Source: Cyanobacteriota bacterium
GTDB lineage: Bacteria > Cyanobacteriota > Cyanobacteriia > PCC-6307 > Cyanobiaceae
Length of the DNA: 21,257 nt
Assembly: GCA_947463165.1 (NCBI GenBank)
Contig: CANHSW010000008.1
Span: forward strand, 1-21,257
Direction: 5' to 3'
This document shows, piece by piece, positions 15,927 through 21,257 of this stretch. Position 1 is the first letter of the stretch. Every line of letters starts with the position of its first letter. The notes under the pieces are model-generated. The model saw only the letters and a list, made by a program, of their open reading frames with translations. It was not told the DNA's origin and did no database searches. The translations under genes were made by a program, and so were the position numbers.

Positions 15927-16669
15927 GCAAGGCAGCCAGCGTGGATCTCCAGTCCCTCACCAGCCTGGATGGGGTGGTGCTGCGACTGGTGGAGCAACAA
16001 GGGGCCCAGGCCACACGCCGTACCACCGACAGCCTGGATGAGCAGGCCTGGCTGGAAGACTTTCTGGAGGCCAGCAAGCCGGAGCTTCCCAGCGCCGAGG
16101 AGTGTCCGCTGCGGCATCGCCTGCTGCTCACCCCTTTCCGCTATCGCAAGCGCTACGGCTCCCGCTTCGCCACGCGCTGGGAGCGAGGCCTGTTCTATGG
16201 CTCCCGCAGCCGATTCGGCTGTCTGCTGGAGGGGGCGTATTACGAGCTGGTGTTTCAGAACGGACCCGTTCAACCCTTTCCCAGCAAAGCTGCAATGCGA
16301 AAGACCCTCTTTCATGTGGAACTACGCACGTCTAGGGGCCTGAGGCTGCACGACCAGGGCAGCAGCGACCTGCAGGAACGCCTGCGGGATCCCGTGGATA
16401 GCCGCTTCTGCCAGGGCATCGGCCAGCGGATGCGGGAAGCCGGCATTGAAGCCTTTGAATACCACTCGGCTCGCAGTGCTGAGGATGTTGTTCAGCTTGG
16501 AGCTAGCAGCTGCTGCGTCTTCGCCAGCACGCCCTTTGATCAGGTGGAGGTACAGGTGGAAGCCAGCGGGCATGACGTGTCCTTCCGATGCTTGGATGAC
16601 AACACAGTGCACCACTTCCAGCGGCAGCAATTTGAAGTTGCAGGAAACCTGCCTCAGCCAATGCATTGA
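15923..16669 (+). CDS. RES-domain toxin (NAD+-degrading), copy 2
   Basis: This is a 248-aa RES toxin paired with the antitoxin just upstream. The family residues are present: R81 in YGSRFATRWERG, E103 in CLLEGAYYELVF and S182 in FEYHSARS, together with FYGSRSRFG and STPFDQVEVQ. Members of the family deplete cellular NAD+. The GTG start overlaps the antitoxin stop by 4 bp. It is a paralogue of the RES toxin at 12666-13415 but encoded on the opposite strand, so the window holds two inverted Xre-RES modules. Divergence between the two is substantial, so they are not a recent copy. Confidence 0.87.
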   Translation: MSKAASVDLQSLTSLDGVVLRLVEQQGAQATRRTTDSLDEQAWLEDFLEASKPELPSAEECPLRHRLLLTPFRYRKRYGSRFATRWERGLFYGSRSRFGCLLEGAYYELVFQNGPVQPFPSKAAMRKTLFHVELRTSRGLRLHDQGSSDLQERLRDPVDSRFCQGIGQRMREAGIEAFEYHSARSAEDVVQLGASSCCVFASTPFDQVEVQVEASGHDVSFRCLDDNTVHHFQRQQFEVAGNLPQPMH

Positions 16670-17110
16670 TTCAACAAGCTGTCATGGTGGAAGCGCCACG
16701 GACATCCGGCAGGAGCATTAATACTGAATAGACAAGGGAGGCGAGGACAATGCACAGTCGCAAAGCCAGCATATGCGAAAATCTCCATGGTCAAAGCAGG
16801 TAAGAGCCCCTGAAGCGCTAAGTCATTGCACATTGCAACCGCCAGCCTGTGTCCGGCCAAGGTCCCACGATTACCAACATCTTGAGGTGCAAGTCACGCT
16901 AGTGCAACTATTTGAGCAAGAATGCGCAAGAAATATGATCGCTTCAATATACATAGTCTCTCCTGGTCGAAATTATTCCTTTAAACATAGCTACGGGCAA
17001 GAATACCTAAATCAGCACGATTCAAGACCAAGGAACGCAATTAGCGCCAATGCGTCCCAAAAAACTGCTATGATTTCCGTGGAAGTTGCCTAGCCGCACT
17101 CACTAGCTCC
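16670..17110. other. Intergenic region with falling GC content
   Basis: I see no convincing gene in these 441 bases. An open frame at 16773-17093 has no recognisable features. GC content drops clearly from about 16880 onward, marking the boundary between the RES operon and the AT-richer two-gene module that follows. The likely promoter of that module is listed separately. Confidence 0.55.
17066..17074 (+). promoter_or_regulatory. Candidate extended -10 promoter element
   Basis: TGCTATGAT fits an extended -10 box (TG-n-TATGAT) 36 bp before the ATG at 17111. No good -35 hexamer is visible, which extended -10 promoters can lack. Transcription would begin near 17081 and leave a leader of about 30 bases. 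Confidence 0.35.
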
Positions 17111-18142
17111 ATGGCAAATGCAAAGATCACATTTTACAAAATAGACAGATGCGGACTTTATGTGTCTGGAGCACTCAATCCTGCCCTTGGCGATTTGTCC
17201 AGTTTTTTGCAACAACTGAAGCGATGGGTGGTCAAGAATGACAAAACACTGGATGAGACATGCACGTTTGGATTAGTCGAGAGTGAGGGTGTTGAACGTA
17301 CATTCTGTTATGACCTTGCCTCAGATACAAACACCGGAGACTACCTGCTGACAACATGGAATGAAATCGTCTCTTACAATGGCAGAGTGGCAGCCGTCCC
17401 CTCAGGATCAAGAGTAGGAAATGCAAAAGTTGAATTTACCTCGTTGCCGAAGAACAGTATTCCAGGCTATGCGACCTACTTTTGGTTTGTACCTGCAAAG
17501 AGTGTATATGCAACAATACGCTTTCAAAGCAGATTAAATGGCAAGAGAAATCTGGAAAAGTATTTGAGAGAATTTATAGGCAAGTTTTCAGACTACGTGA
17601 TTCTCTCTGATTATGGAGACTCCGATCTCAACATTGCTGGATACCGCGCGAAGCCAGAAGACCCTCTGCTTAATCTGTATCCCCAGTTCTCGTCGTCTGT
17701 AGTAAAAAGGCTGGGACAAGTTGATTACATCATTAAAAATAGGATCAACATAAGGAAGATTACCAGGCACAATACACTTTCCCCAGGCGTGAAAAACAAT
17801 CAGGAGAGCTGGCAAAAGCTTCTCAGAAGCTTGGGGATTAAGAAAGAAAAGATCCTAAGTGTTGATGTTAGACTAACTTATGATTTTCCATTTACTCCAA
17901 CCGAGGAAGAGCTAAAAGAAATCATAGATGAGTGGGAGTCCAGTCATGACTCAAGGTGGGACGACGTTGGATTCACTTTTGCTTGCGAACAGAGTCCTAG
18001 GTGGTTAAGCCACTCAGTAGCAAAAGACGATTTTGAATTGGAAACTCTAGATGTTGCAAATGAAATACATGAGGCGACAAGCATCCTTGAAGCCCTTGCA
18101 TCAATGCGTGACTCAATTCTTGCCGTCATGCACAATCCTTAA
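17111..18142 (+). CDS. Unknown soluble protein, first gene of a candidate two-gene defence module
   Basis: This is a 343-aa protein that I do not recognise by family. It has no signal peptide or membrane segment. The first 130 residues look beta-rich (ITFYKIDRCGLYVSGA, then FGLVESEGVERTFCYDLA), with a notable GYATYFWFVPAKSVYATIRF strand at about 119-138. A basic helix follows (RLNGKRNLEKYLREFIGKFS). The C-terminus is helical (DVANEIHEATSILEALASMR). The gene is clearly AT-richer than its surroundings, which suggests recent transfer. It ends 4 bp before a 4-TM membrane protein. A soluble sensor plus small 4-TM partner recalls lambda RexA-RexB, and also Kiwa (KwaB-KwaA) in reverse order. The likeness is of layout and some loose sequence features only, and I claim no homology. 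Confidence 0.75.
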   Translation: MANAKITFYKIDRCGLYVSGALNPALGDLSSFLQQLKRWVVKNDKTLDETCTFGLVESEGVERTFCYDLASDTNTGDYLLTTWNEIVSYNGRVAAVPSGSRVGNAKVEFTSLPKNSIPGYATYFWFVPAKSVYATIRFQSRLNGKRNLEKYLREFIGKFSDYVILSDYGDSDLNIAGYRAKPEDPLLNLYPQFSSSVVKRLGQVDYIIKNRINIRKITRHNTLSPGVKNNQESWQKLLRSLGIKKEKILSVDVRLTYDFPFTPTEEELKEIIDEWESSHDSRWDDVGFTFACEQSPRWLSHSVAKDDFELETLDVANEIHEATSILEALASMRDSILAVMHNP

Positions 18143-18146
18143 CAAC

Positions 18147-18662
18147 ATGAACAGGCTTGTACGTTTTCTAGGGGTTGTGACTGTTGTGGCTGTAGTCACA
18201 ACTTCGCTCGCCTTAGGAGGAAAGGTTTCACTAAAAGAACAAATGTCAGTATATGAGGGACTTAGAAATACTGCTGGAATAGTATTTGCTGTCATGGGGG
18301 CTTGGATTGCCTTGCTCTATCCCAAGTTTCTAGTTCAGTTGTTTGGGAAAGAAGCAGGAGCAAAGCAATCCCAAGAATCCCGACAGATCACCAAGCTTTT
18401 TCGCCCTCTGCTTTATTCCACTCTTGTATTACTAGTAGTTACCATTGTTTCATTTGCGGCACCACTTGCCAGGCAGATATGCTACCTTCATGATAATGCA
18501 GAGCTCTTGCGATCATTGAGCTACGGCACTCTGGCGTTGCTTACTTCTCTTCAGTTCTGGGCTGTTATACTTACTCTCGTTCCAGCCGATACGGTAAAAG
18601 AAACTTTGGAGCAGGAAGCGATTCGCAATAAAGTTGTCGACCGGATGAAGCCGGGCAAGTAG
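18147..18662 (+). CDS. Four-transmembrane-segment membrane protein, second gene of the module
   Basis: This is a 171-aa inner-membrane protein of unknown family. Four hydrophobic segments are visible: residues about 4-24 (FLGVVTVVAVVTTSLALG), 41-62 (AGIVFAVMGAWIALLYPKFL), 91-110 (LLYSTLVLLVVTIVSFAAPL) and 127-150 (LALLTSLQFWAVILTLVP). A loop of about 25 charged residues (EAGAKQSQESRQITK) lies between segments 2 and 3. The ATG at 18147 is chosen because it follows the previous stop by 4 bp; a longer frame would overlap that gene by about 90 bp. Low GC content matches its partner. Small 4-TM proteins next to a soluble sensor act as pore-forming or depolarising effectors in several phage-defence systems, which is the basis for suggesting that role. 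Confidence 0.72.
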   Translation: MNRLVRFLGVVTVVAVVTTSLALGGKVSLKEQMSVYEGLRNTAGIVFAVMGAWIALLYPKFLVQLFGKEAGAKQSQESRQITKLFRPLLYSTLVLLVVTIVSFAAPLARQICYLHDNAELLRSLSYGTLALLTSLQFWAVILTLVPADTVKETLEQEAIRNKVVDRMKPGK

Positions 18663-18773
18663 AGTGATCTCATTTGGAATTAAACATCAACAACTTGAAT
18701 AATTGTAATTTTTCTCAAAATCATGCCAAACCCCCCGATAATCTCCCACCCGATCACACCGATCAACCGTGAG

Positions 18774-18813
18774 GCCACCCACTGCTGCCGATCGATCAGC
18801 AGCAGTGGGTGGC
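18774..18813. repeat. 15-bp perfect inverted repeat (strong hairpin)
   Basis: GCCACCCACTGCTGC at 18774-18788 is matched exactly by its reverse complement at 18799-18813, with a 10-base loop. The stem extends by GTGAG/CTCAC outside a 2-base bulge. There is no T-run, so a classical terminator is unlikely, although it could stabilise or end the transcript of the upstream two-gene module. A REP-like or relic mobile-element origin is also possible. Confidence 0.8.
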
Positions 18814-18977
18814 AGCTCACCGCCAGCAGCCAACGAGGCGGAATCTCCCAGTGATATCGGCCACAACCAGGGCTCCCCCTTGGCGGGCGCTGGTGATGCC
18901 GGGGAGGGCCATAGATCAGGGGGGGGCGAGCGACGGATCCGAGCTAGCTACAGAATGGAGGACCTGGAGTGGTAGCA

Positions 18978-19190
18978 ATGCGGACCTTCTCAGCGGTGAT
19001 CGAGCGATGCCCGGACACCGGGCTGCTCGTGGGCTACGTGCCGGGATTTCCTGGCGCTCACAGCCAGGCCGAAAGCCTTGATGAACTGCAGACCAACCTC
19101 CAGGAGGTGATTGCCATGCTGCTGGAAGATGGCGAACCCCGCCTGGATGCTGCTTTTGTAGGGCTACAGCAGATCTGTGTGCCTGCTTGA
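18978..19190 (+). CDS. hicB: HicB-family antitoxin
   Basis: This is a 70-aa HicB-like antitoxin with the degraded RNase H-like fold typical of the family: MRTFSAVIERCPDTGLLVGY, VPGFPGAHSQAESLDELQTN and LQEVIAMLLEDGEP. It would bind and block HicA, an mRNA-cleaving double-stranded-RNA-binding-like toxin. The ATG at 18978 is preferred over a GTG at 18969, with GGAG standing about eight bases before the ATG. It lacks a C-terminal DNA-binding domain, which is common in short HicB forms. The partner gene begins 2 bp after its stop but is frameshifted, so the antitoxin now appears to have no intact local toxin. Confidence 0.85.
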   Translation: MRTFSAVIERCPDTGLLVGYVPGFPGAHSQAESLDELQTNLQEVIAMLLEDGEPRLDAAFVGLQQICVPA

Positions 19191-19192
19191 CG

Positions 19193-19416
19193 GTGGGATC
19201 CATCCCATTTCTAAAACCTGTTGAAGTAGTGGAGATCCTCAGAAACTCGGCTTTACGCTGGTGCGCCAGCGAGGCTCCCACCAACAGTTCAAGGACGCCA
19301 CGGGCCGTTTCACGACCGTTCCCTTCCACAAAGGGCGGGACATCTCACCACCACTGCTGCGGCAGATCGCCAAAGACGTTGGATTGACAGCGGAAAAATT
19401 CATCAGCAATCGCTGA
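19193..19416 (+). pseudogene. hicA: HicA-family toxin, broken by a one-base deletion
   Basis: From a GTG at 19193 the frame gives GSIPFLKPVEVVEILR, the normal HicA start. It then goes out of frame at the A-run near 19242-19245. One frame over, the rest is perfectly HicA-like: LGFTLVRQRGSHQQFKDATG (with the catalytic-type His in GSHQQF), TTVPFHKGRDISPPLLRQIA and LTAEKFISNR, stopping at 19416. An ancestral AGAAAACTCGG read as R-K-L-G would restore the gene, so one A seems lost. A sequencing error in the A-run would look the same. Confidence 0.85.
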
Positions 19417-19504
19417 GCCCAATCCGGGGGTGCAGGTGATCAGGGGCTTGGCGATGTCATGGGGCCAGAGCGGGGGTGAGGGCGAATTTTCTGAAGGCCC
19501 CTTT

Positions 19505-19872
19505 GCCTCACCAAAGTTGCCTTCCACCTCCCCTTTGGGCAGGCCCAGATCGGCGGCGAGATGTTCCACCAGGAAACGCTGGGTCTCGCGGCGGCCGGTG
19601 AGTAGCACGATCCGGTCCTTCCTGTCCTGGCCGGGCATTCCCCATCGGCGCTGTCGCGCTCCTTGACGCTGCCGCGCAGATCGGGGATACCGAATCCAGC
19701 CGCACCAGCGGGGTGGAAAGCGCGTCCAGAACTCCTTCTGGAACTACACCAGCATGCTCTTGGTGGTTACCAGCAGCAGCCGCTCGCCGCGCCCGCGCCG
19801 GATCAACTGGCTGGAAAGGATGCCGCACTCCAACGTTTTACCCAGACCCACCGCATCGGCGATCTACAGCCT
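19505..19872 (-). pseudogene. Remnant of an SNF2/DEAD-type helicase
   Basis: The minus strand carries out-of-frame pieces of a large helicase. Near 19861 there is a Walker A segment [20 protein letters not shown]. It runs on through [20 protein letters not shown] to an in-frame TAG and then FQKEFWTRF. A shift leads to STPLVRLDSV. After an apparent internal deletion that removed the DEAH region comes RIVLLTGRRETQRFLVEHLA, which resembles the start of the C-terminal helicase lobe. At least one stop, one frameshift and one deletion make it non-functional. Such helicases occur in defence islands (for example DISARM-like loci), but the remnant is too small to name the system. Confidence 0.7.
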
Positions 19873-19891
19873 GATCGCCGATGCGGTGGGT
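19846..19891. repeat. 19-bp perfect inverted repeat at the helicase remnant's end
   Basis: ACCCACCGCATCGGCGATC (19846-19864) is repeated exactly in inverted orientation at 19873-19891, around an 8-base loop. The flanking bases CCAG/CTTGG partly extend it. The left arm codes for the helicase Walker A region, so the right arm is an inverted copy of coding sequence, not a functional terminator. Confidence 0.85.
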
Positions 19892-19947
19892 GGGTCTTGG
19901 CCGCCGATTCAAGCTGGTGGTAGGGCAGCCGGGCAGCAGGGCCAACC

Positions 19948-20439
19948 TCAGCGGTAGTTCTCGAACTGCAGCGGCACCTCCAGGTCTTGGCCCTTGAGCA
20001 GCTGGATCGCCTGCTGCAGGTCGTCTTTACTTTTGCCAGTGATGCGCAGGCTGTCGCCCTGGATCGACACGGTGATCTTTTTGAGCTGGTCGCGCAGGGT
20101 TTTGGAGAGCTGCTTGGCCAGCTCCTGGCTGAGACCCTTGCGCAGCTTCACCAGCTGTTGCACCCGGTTGCCACCCACCGGCTCGGGGCTCTGGAAATCG
20201 AAGATCTTCAGGGAGATATTGCGTTTGGTTGCCTTCTGGCGCAGCACATCCACCACCGCATCGAGGGTCATGTCGCTGGCGGTGGTGATGGTGAGGCTGA
20301 GCTCCTCCAGTTCGATCTCGGTCTTGGAATCCTTGAGGTCGTAGCGCTGGCCCACATCGCGGCGCACCTGATCCAGGGTGTTCACCAGCTCCTGGCGATC
20401 GAAATCGCTCACCACGTCGAAGGAGAAGGTGTCGGCCAT
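19948..20439 (-). CDS. yajQ: YajQ family nucleotide-binding protein
   Basis: This is a 163-aa YajQ-family (UPF0234) protein of standard length and sequence: MADTFSFDVVSDFDRQELVN, YDLKDSKTEIELEE, KRNISLKIFDFQSPEPVGGN, VKLRKGLSQELAKQLSKTLRD and ITVSIQGDSLRITGKSKDDL, closing with PLQFENYR. The fold is two ferredoxin-like domains. Homologues bind RNA or nucleotides, and in Xanthomonas and Pseudomonas they are reported to sense cyclic di-GMP, which is not shown for cyanobacteria. The ATG at 20439 is the family start. The gene is divergent from the MAPEG gene, with a 75-bp shared gap, and appears intact and outside the decayed accessory zone. Confidence 0.95.
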   Translation of the reverse strand: MADTFSFDVVSDFDRQELVNTLDQVRRDVGQRYDLKDSKTEIELEELSLTITTASDMTLDAVVDVLRQKATKRNISLKIFDFQSPEPVGGNRVQQLVKLRKGLSQELAKQLSKTLRDQLKKITVSIQGDSLRITGKSKDDLQQAIQLLKGQDLEVPLQFENYR

Positions 20440-20514
20440 GGAGTTGGAGAAAGGGGCTGCGCACCTCCACCCTAGAAAACCCTAGAAGTGAGGGGCCCGT
20501 CCCCAGAAGCTTCC

Positions 20515-21039
20515 ATGCCTGTACCGCTGCCGTTCACCGCCCTGCTGGCCTTGCTTCCCTTGGCGGTGGAGCCCGCGGGGGCTGGATCCAGCAGCGCCGC
20601 AACGCTGGCCCTGCATGGCGGCGGCGCCTACGCCTGGTCGTTGGTGCTGGCCGGCGCGGTGGTGATCGCCAGCCTGGTGCCCCTGGGGGCGGCCCGCTCC
20701 CAGGCGGATTTCACCCCAGCCGACCTGGCGGCGCCGCGGGCGATGTTCGAGCGCTTGCCTGCCTGGGGCAAGCGGGCCAACTGGGCCCATCAAAACAGTT
20801 TTGAAGCCTTCACCCTGCACGCCCCGGCCTGCCTGCTGGCCCTGCAGGCTGTCCACAATGGGGCGGTCCCGGCGGGCTTGGCGCTGCTGGCCGCCTGGCT
20901 GCACCCAGCACTGCGGCTCGGCTATATCGGCGCCTATGTGGCCAACCTGCCACCCCTGCGCAGCCTCTGCTGGGCCGGCGCCATCCTCTGCACCGCCATC
21001 CTCTACAGCGAAGGGCTGCGCGGGGTTTTGGGGGGCTGA
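20515..21039 (+). CDS. MAPEG family integral membrane protein
   Basis: This is a 174-aa four-helix membrane protein of the MAPEG family (relatives of microsomal glutathione transferases). Hydrophobic segments are at about residues 5-22, 42-60, 100-118 and 147-168. The family pattern is seen in RAMFERLPAWGKRANWAHQN followed by SFEAFTLHAPACLLAL, and in LHPALRLGYIGAYVANLPPL. Bacterial MAPEG proteins of this subgroup are mostly uncharacterised, so glutathione use is possible but not shown. The ATG at 20515 is preferred over a GTG at 20488. The gene faces a TPR-protein gene convergently. Confidence 0.85.
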   Translation: MPVPLPFTALLALLPLAVEPAGAGSSSAATLALHGGGAYAWSLVLAGAVVIASLVPLGAARSQADFTPADLAAPRAMFERLPAWGKRANWAHQNSFEAFTLHAPACLLALQAVHNGAVPAGLALLAAWLHPALRLGYIGAYVANLPPLRSLCWAGAILCTAILYSEGLRGVLGG

Positions 21040-21067
21040 GGGAGCTAGTGGCGGGCTGAAGCTTTCC

Positions 21068-21257
21068 TCAGGCGGGCGGTGGCTCTTGGTCTTCCTGCCC
21101 TCGCCCTTGCAGGATGTCCGCGATCTTTCCCATCGTGATGACCTTCGCGTGCACGTCTCCCAGGCGTTCATACACCGGTAGTTCCTCTTCCTGATAGATG
21201 CGCAGCGCCTCTTCCAGCTGCCCTCGCCCTTGCAGGATGCCCGCGATCTTCCCCATC
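21068..21257 (-). CDS. TPR-repeat protein, C-terminal fragment (runs off the window)
   Basis: The last 62 residues of a tetratricopeptide-repeat protein are visible. The segment MGKIAGILQGRGQLEEALRI is followed by YQEEELPVYERLGDVHAKVI and then a second MGKIADILQGRGQ. The repeat spacing here is 41 residues (123 bp), and the two copies are almost identical in DNA (for example CTGCCCTCGCCCTTGCAGGA at 21095 and 21218), so they were duplicated recently or are kept alike by gene conversion. TPRs mediate protein-protein contact. The final residues EDQEPPPA form the terminus. The N-terminal part, and hence any effector domain, lies beyond the window. Confidence 0.8.
   Translation of the reverse strand, partial: MGKIAGILQGRGQLEEALRIYQEEELPVYERLGDVHAKVITMGKIADILQGRGQEDQEPPPA

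Noticed and set aside
16773..17093. A 106-codon ORF before the two-gene module.
   Set aside because: It has no ribosome-binding site or domain-like pattern, and it crosses the point where base composition changes.

Overview
The window comes from a GC-rich cyanobacterium, most likely a freshwater Synechococcus/Cyanobium-type picocyanobacterium. The evidence is a phycobilisome rod linker next to a CpcT/CpeT-type bilin lyase, a DUF3598 protein of the kind found in cyanobacteria, and YajQ and MAPEG genes in a high-GC background. No rRNA, tRNA or CRISPR array was seen.

Layout. Positions 221-3520 (minus strand) hold a short rod linker with a hydrophobic tail (CpcL-like), a CpcT/CpeT lyase, a small unknown protein and a WcbI-domain protein. 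Positions 3521-5868 are mostly non-coding around one DUF3598 gene. They carry three unrelated arrays of degenerate short tandem repeats (19, 14 and 17 bp periods), an 11-bp repeat and a 113-bp MITE-like element. Positions 5869-12482 (minus) are a two-gene operon, a 5-oxoprolinase/hydantoinase fusion followed by gamma-glutamyltransferase. Its stop and start codons overlap, and together the products would recover glutamate from glutathione and other gamma-glutamyl compounds. The oxoprolinase is enlarged by repeat-rich low-complexity inserts.

Positions 12666-19930 are an accessory zone rich in toxin-antitoxin and defence-like genes, many of them broken. An Xre-RES pair has an antitoxin that has lost its DNA-binding end. 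It is followed by an unknown ORF coupled to a frameshifted SAP-domain gene, then a VapBC pair whose toxin start was tandemly triplicated so that the in-frame ATG is gone. Next comes an intact second Xre-RES pair in inverted orientation. After it lies an AT-richer two-gene operon (soluble 343-aa protein plus 4-TM membrane protein), which is the best candidate for an undescribed defence module. The zone ends with HicB, a frameshifted HicA and the wreck of an SNF2-type helicase ending in a palindrome.

Positions 19948-21257 return to housekeeping-like content: YajQ, a MAPEG membrane protein and the end of a TPR-repeat protein.

Two themes run through the window. Short tandem repeats expand both between and inside genes. 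Single-base frameshifts cluster in the accessory zone, and these may be real decay or assembly error.
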